DNA of 64,000 nucleotides from positions 620,001 to 684,000 of the forward strand of contig NZ_CP026108.1 of assembly GCF_002902965.1 (NCBI RefSeq). The letters are read 5' to 3'. The notes beneath the pieces were generated by a model. The model worked only from the letters and a program-made list of their open reading frames with translations. It was not told the origin of the DNA and searched no databases. Below, piece by piece: positions 63,093 through 64,000 of this stretch (position 1 is its first letter; each line of letters starts with the position of its first letter). The DNA comes from Paraburkholderia hospita (GTDB lineage: Bacteria; Pseudomonadota; Gammaproteobacteria; Burkholderiales; Burkholderiaceae). Position numbers and translations under genes: made by a program.

Positions 63093-63510
63093 CAACCGCG
63101 ATTCGCGGCCCAAAAAGCCGACGCTCGCGCCGGCCGATGGGCGTGTACGGCAGGCTGCTCAATTGGGGTGCAGGTCAGTCTCGATGGGCAAAAGATACAT
63201 GTTGGGGACCGCGACCATTAAGCCGGTCTCGCAGAGTGAGGTTTGGTTGTGTTTGCGGCTTCATCCGCACCGTCAGTCCAGTATTGAACTGGCAAGGCGA
63301 CAAGAACCGTAGCACGTTCGGCGAGTGCGATTCGACGTCCTCTCATGGTCACACGCTGCTTCGAGTAACGACCGTGTCATTCGAAGCAGCCGTACCGACT
63401 GGCCCTTATCGTGGTTCCAACCGGGCAGCAGCAGATTTGCGCTGCCGTGCCCCACATACGCGAGGTCTCAGCGTCCGGACGCAAGTGGGGATTCTCGCAC
63501 GCCTCCCACT
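63093..63510. other. Region without a supported gene
   Basis: Short frames only, none with a recognisable domain or start signal. Confidence 0.35.
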
Positions 63511-64000
63511 TCAACGACCTTTGTAGCTAAGTGTCGCGGGGTCGCTGTTCCTAAAAATCAGGAACCACGGAGACTGTAGCGGACCGCCCACGGAGTTGGC
63601 CGGAACGATGACGTCGCACTGTTTCGTCTTCGTGTCGCAGCGGCGTACCTGCCCCGTTGTCTCAGAAGCGGTTCCCGTAATGGGAATGAATAGCTTTCCA
63701 TCTGGCCTAAAGAGGATTGCCTGTGCGGTGGCTCTGGGGTTGCCGGTTGTCCACAATGAAATTGAGTCCAGAAGACGACCTGTCCTGCCCGAAAGCTTCA
63801 GGATTTTGTCTGTGTCGTTGGGGTCGCTGTTATTGTGAAAGCTCGTAATCCAGAGGTTGCCTTCCCTGTCAAAAACCAGTGCTTCCGGTCGATGCAACTC
63901 GGGCACCGTCTTGTTCGACGCAAACACATCGACGAGCTTCCTTGAAAATGGGTTAAAGCGCAGCAGGTACGCGATGAGCGCGTCATCCGGATTTGTCGAG
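63511..64000 (-). CDS. Beta-propeller (NHL / SMP-30-like) protein, 5' end outside the window
   Basis: The minus-strand frame is open to the end of the window, so at least 162 C-terminal residues are visible. Blade-like repeats are readable: ELHRPEALVFDREGNLWITS, then DKILKLSGRTGRLLDSISLW and AQAILFRPDGKLFIPITG, the pattern (P-x-G-(I/L)-x-(F/V)-D-x-x-G-N-L-W) of NHL/SMP-30-like six-bladed propellers. Possible roles are lactonase or a secreted sugar- or quinone-dependent oxidoreductase; the active site is not visible. It ends SWFLIFRNSDPATLSYKGR-like with no membrane segment. Confidence 0.75.
   Translation of the reverse strand, partial: STNPDDALIAYLLRFNPFSRKLVDVFASNKTVPELHRPEALVFDREGNLWITSFHNNSDPNDTDKILKLSGRTGRLLDSISLWTTGNPRATAQAILFRPDGKLFIPITGTASETTGQVRRCDTKTKQCDVIVPANSVGGPLQSPWFLIFRNSDPATLSYKGR

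Noticed and set aside
1..64000. tRNA, rRNA or CRISPR arrays
   Set aside because: No cloverleaf-like sequence with a T-arm motif, no rRNA segment and no regularly spaced short direct repeats were seen.

Overview
The window is high-GC proteobacterial DNA that reads as a Burkholderiaceae genome, most likely Paraburkholderia or Caballeronia. The evidence is three DUF4148-type secreted proteins, a Burkholderia-type trimeric porin, a phasin and other PHB-related genes, a high-potential iron-sulfur protein, a feruloyl-CoA pathway operon and a dense set of Burkholderiales insertion sequences. The genus is inferred from gene content; no rRNA or housekeeping marker is present.

Layout. 1-2.3 kb: end of a TPR protein, then two inverted copies of a 172-bp element with 33-bp terminal inverted repeats enclosing a transposase remnant. 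2.4-9.2 kb: a minus-strand signalling cluster with a receiver/LuxR/cyclic-nucleotide-binding regulator, followed by an apparent operon of a class III adenylate cyclase with TPRs, a vanadium-haloperoxidase/PAP2-like protein and a subtilisin-type protease. 9.4-12.3 kb: a frameshifted chromate transporter and an HtrA-type protease. 13.5-20.9 kb: a DHA2-family exporter, an IS5-type remnant, a DUF4148 protein, a PHB-depolymerase-type esterase and a broken glucoamylase gene.

20.9-30.5 kb is a complete hydroxycinnamate (ferulate/p-coumarate) module. Minus strand: transporter, porin and tannase/feruloyl-esterase lipoprotein. Plus strand: hydroxycinnamoyl-CoA hydratase-lyase, vanillin dehydrogenase, feruloyl-CoA synthetase and a MarR regulator. 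Four copies of an ATATCAGG-N3-CCTGATAT palindrome lie in the divergent promoter region. The likely flow is uptake and ester cleavage, CoA activation, side-chain cleavage to vanillin, and oxidation to vanillate, with derepression by a CoA thioester acting on the MarR protein.

31-43 kb is a nest of mobile elements: an IS91-type element with its own tyrosine recombinase, a first recombinase-in-trio (RIT) element bounded by perfect 32-bp inverted repeats, and a second RIT element that has split a Tn3-family transposase gene. Seven tyrosine recombinase genes lie within about 8 kb. A decayed SET-domain gene follows.

44-64 kb holds small secreted proteins, an intact IS630-type element with a passenger gene, two tandem membrane hybrid histidine kinases with a mosaic identity pattern and a LuxR-type response regulator, a third copy of the 172-bp element next to an IS66 remnant, intact IS21 and IS30 elements, a phasin, and fragments of a histidine kinase, a PHA synthase and an FAD oxidoreductase. 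A Tat-exported HiPIP and the end of a beta-propeller gene close the window. No tRNA, rRNA or CRISPR array was seen.
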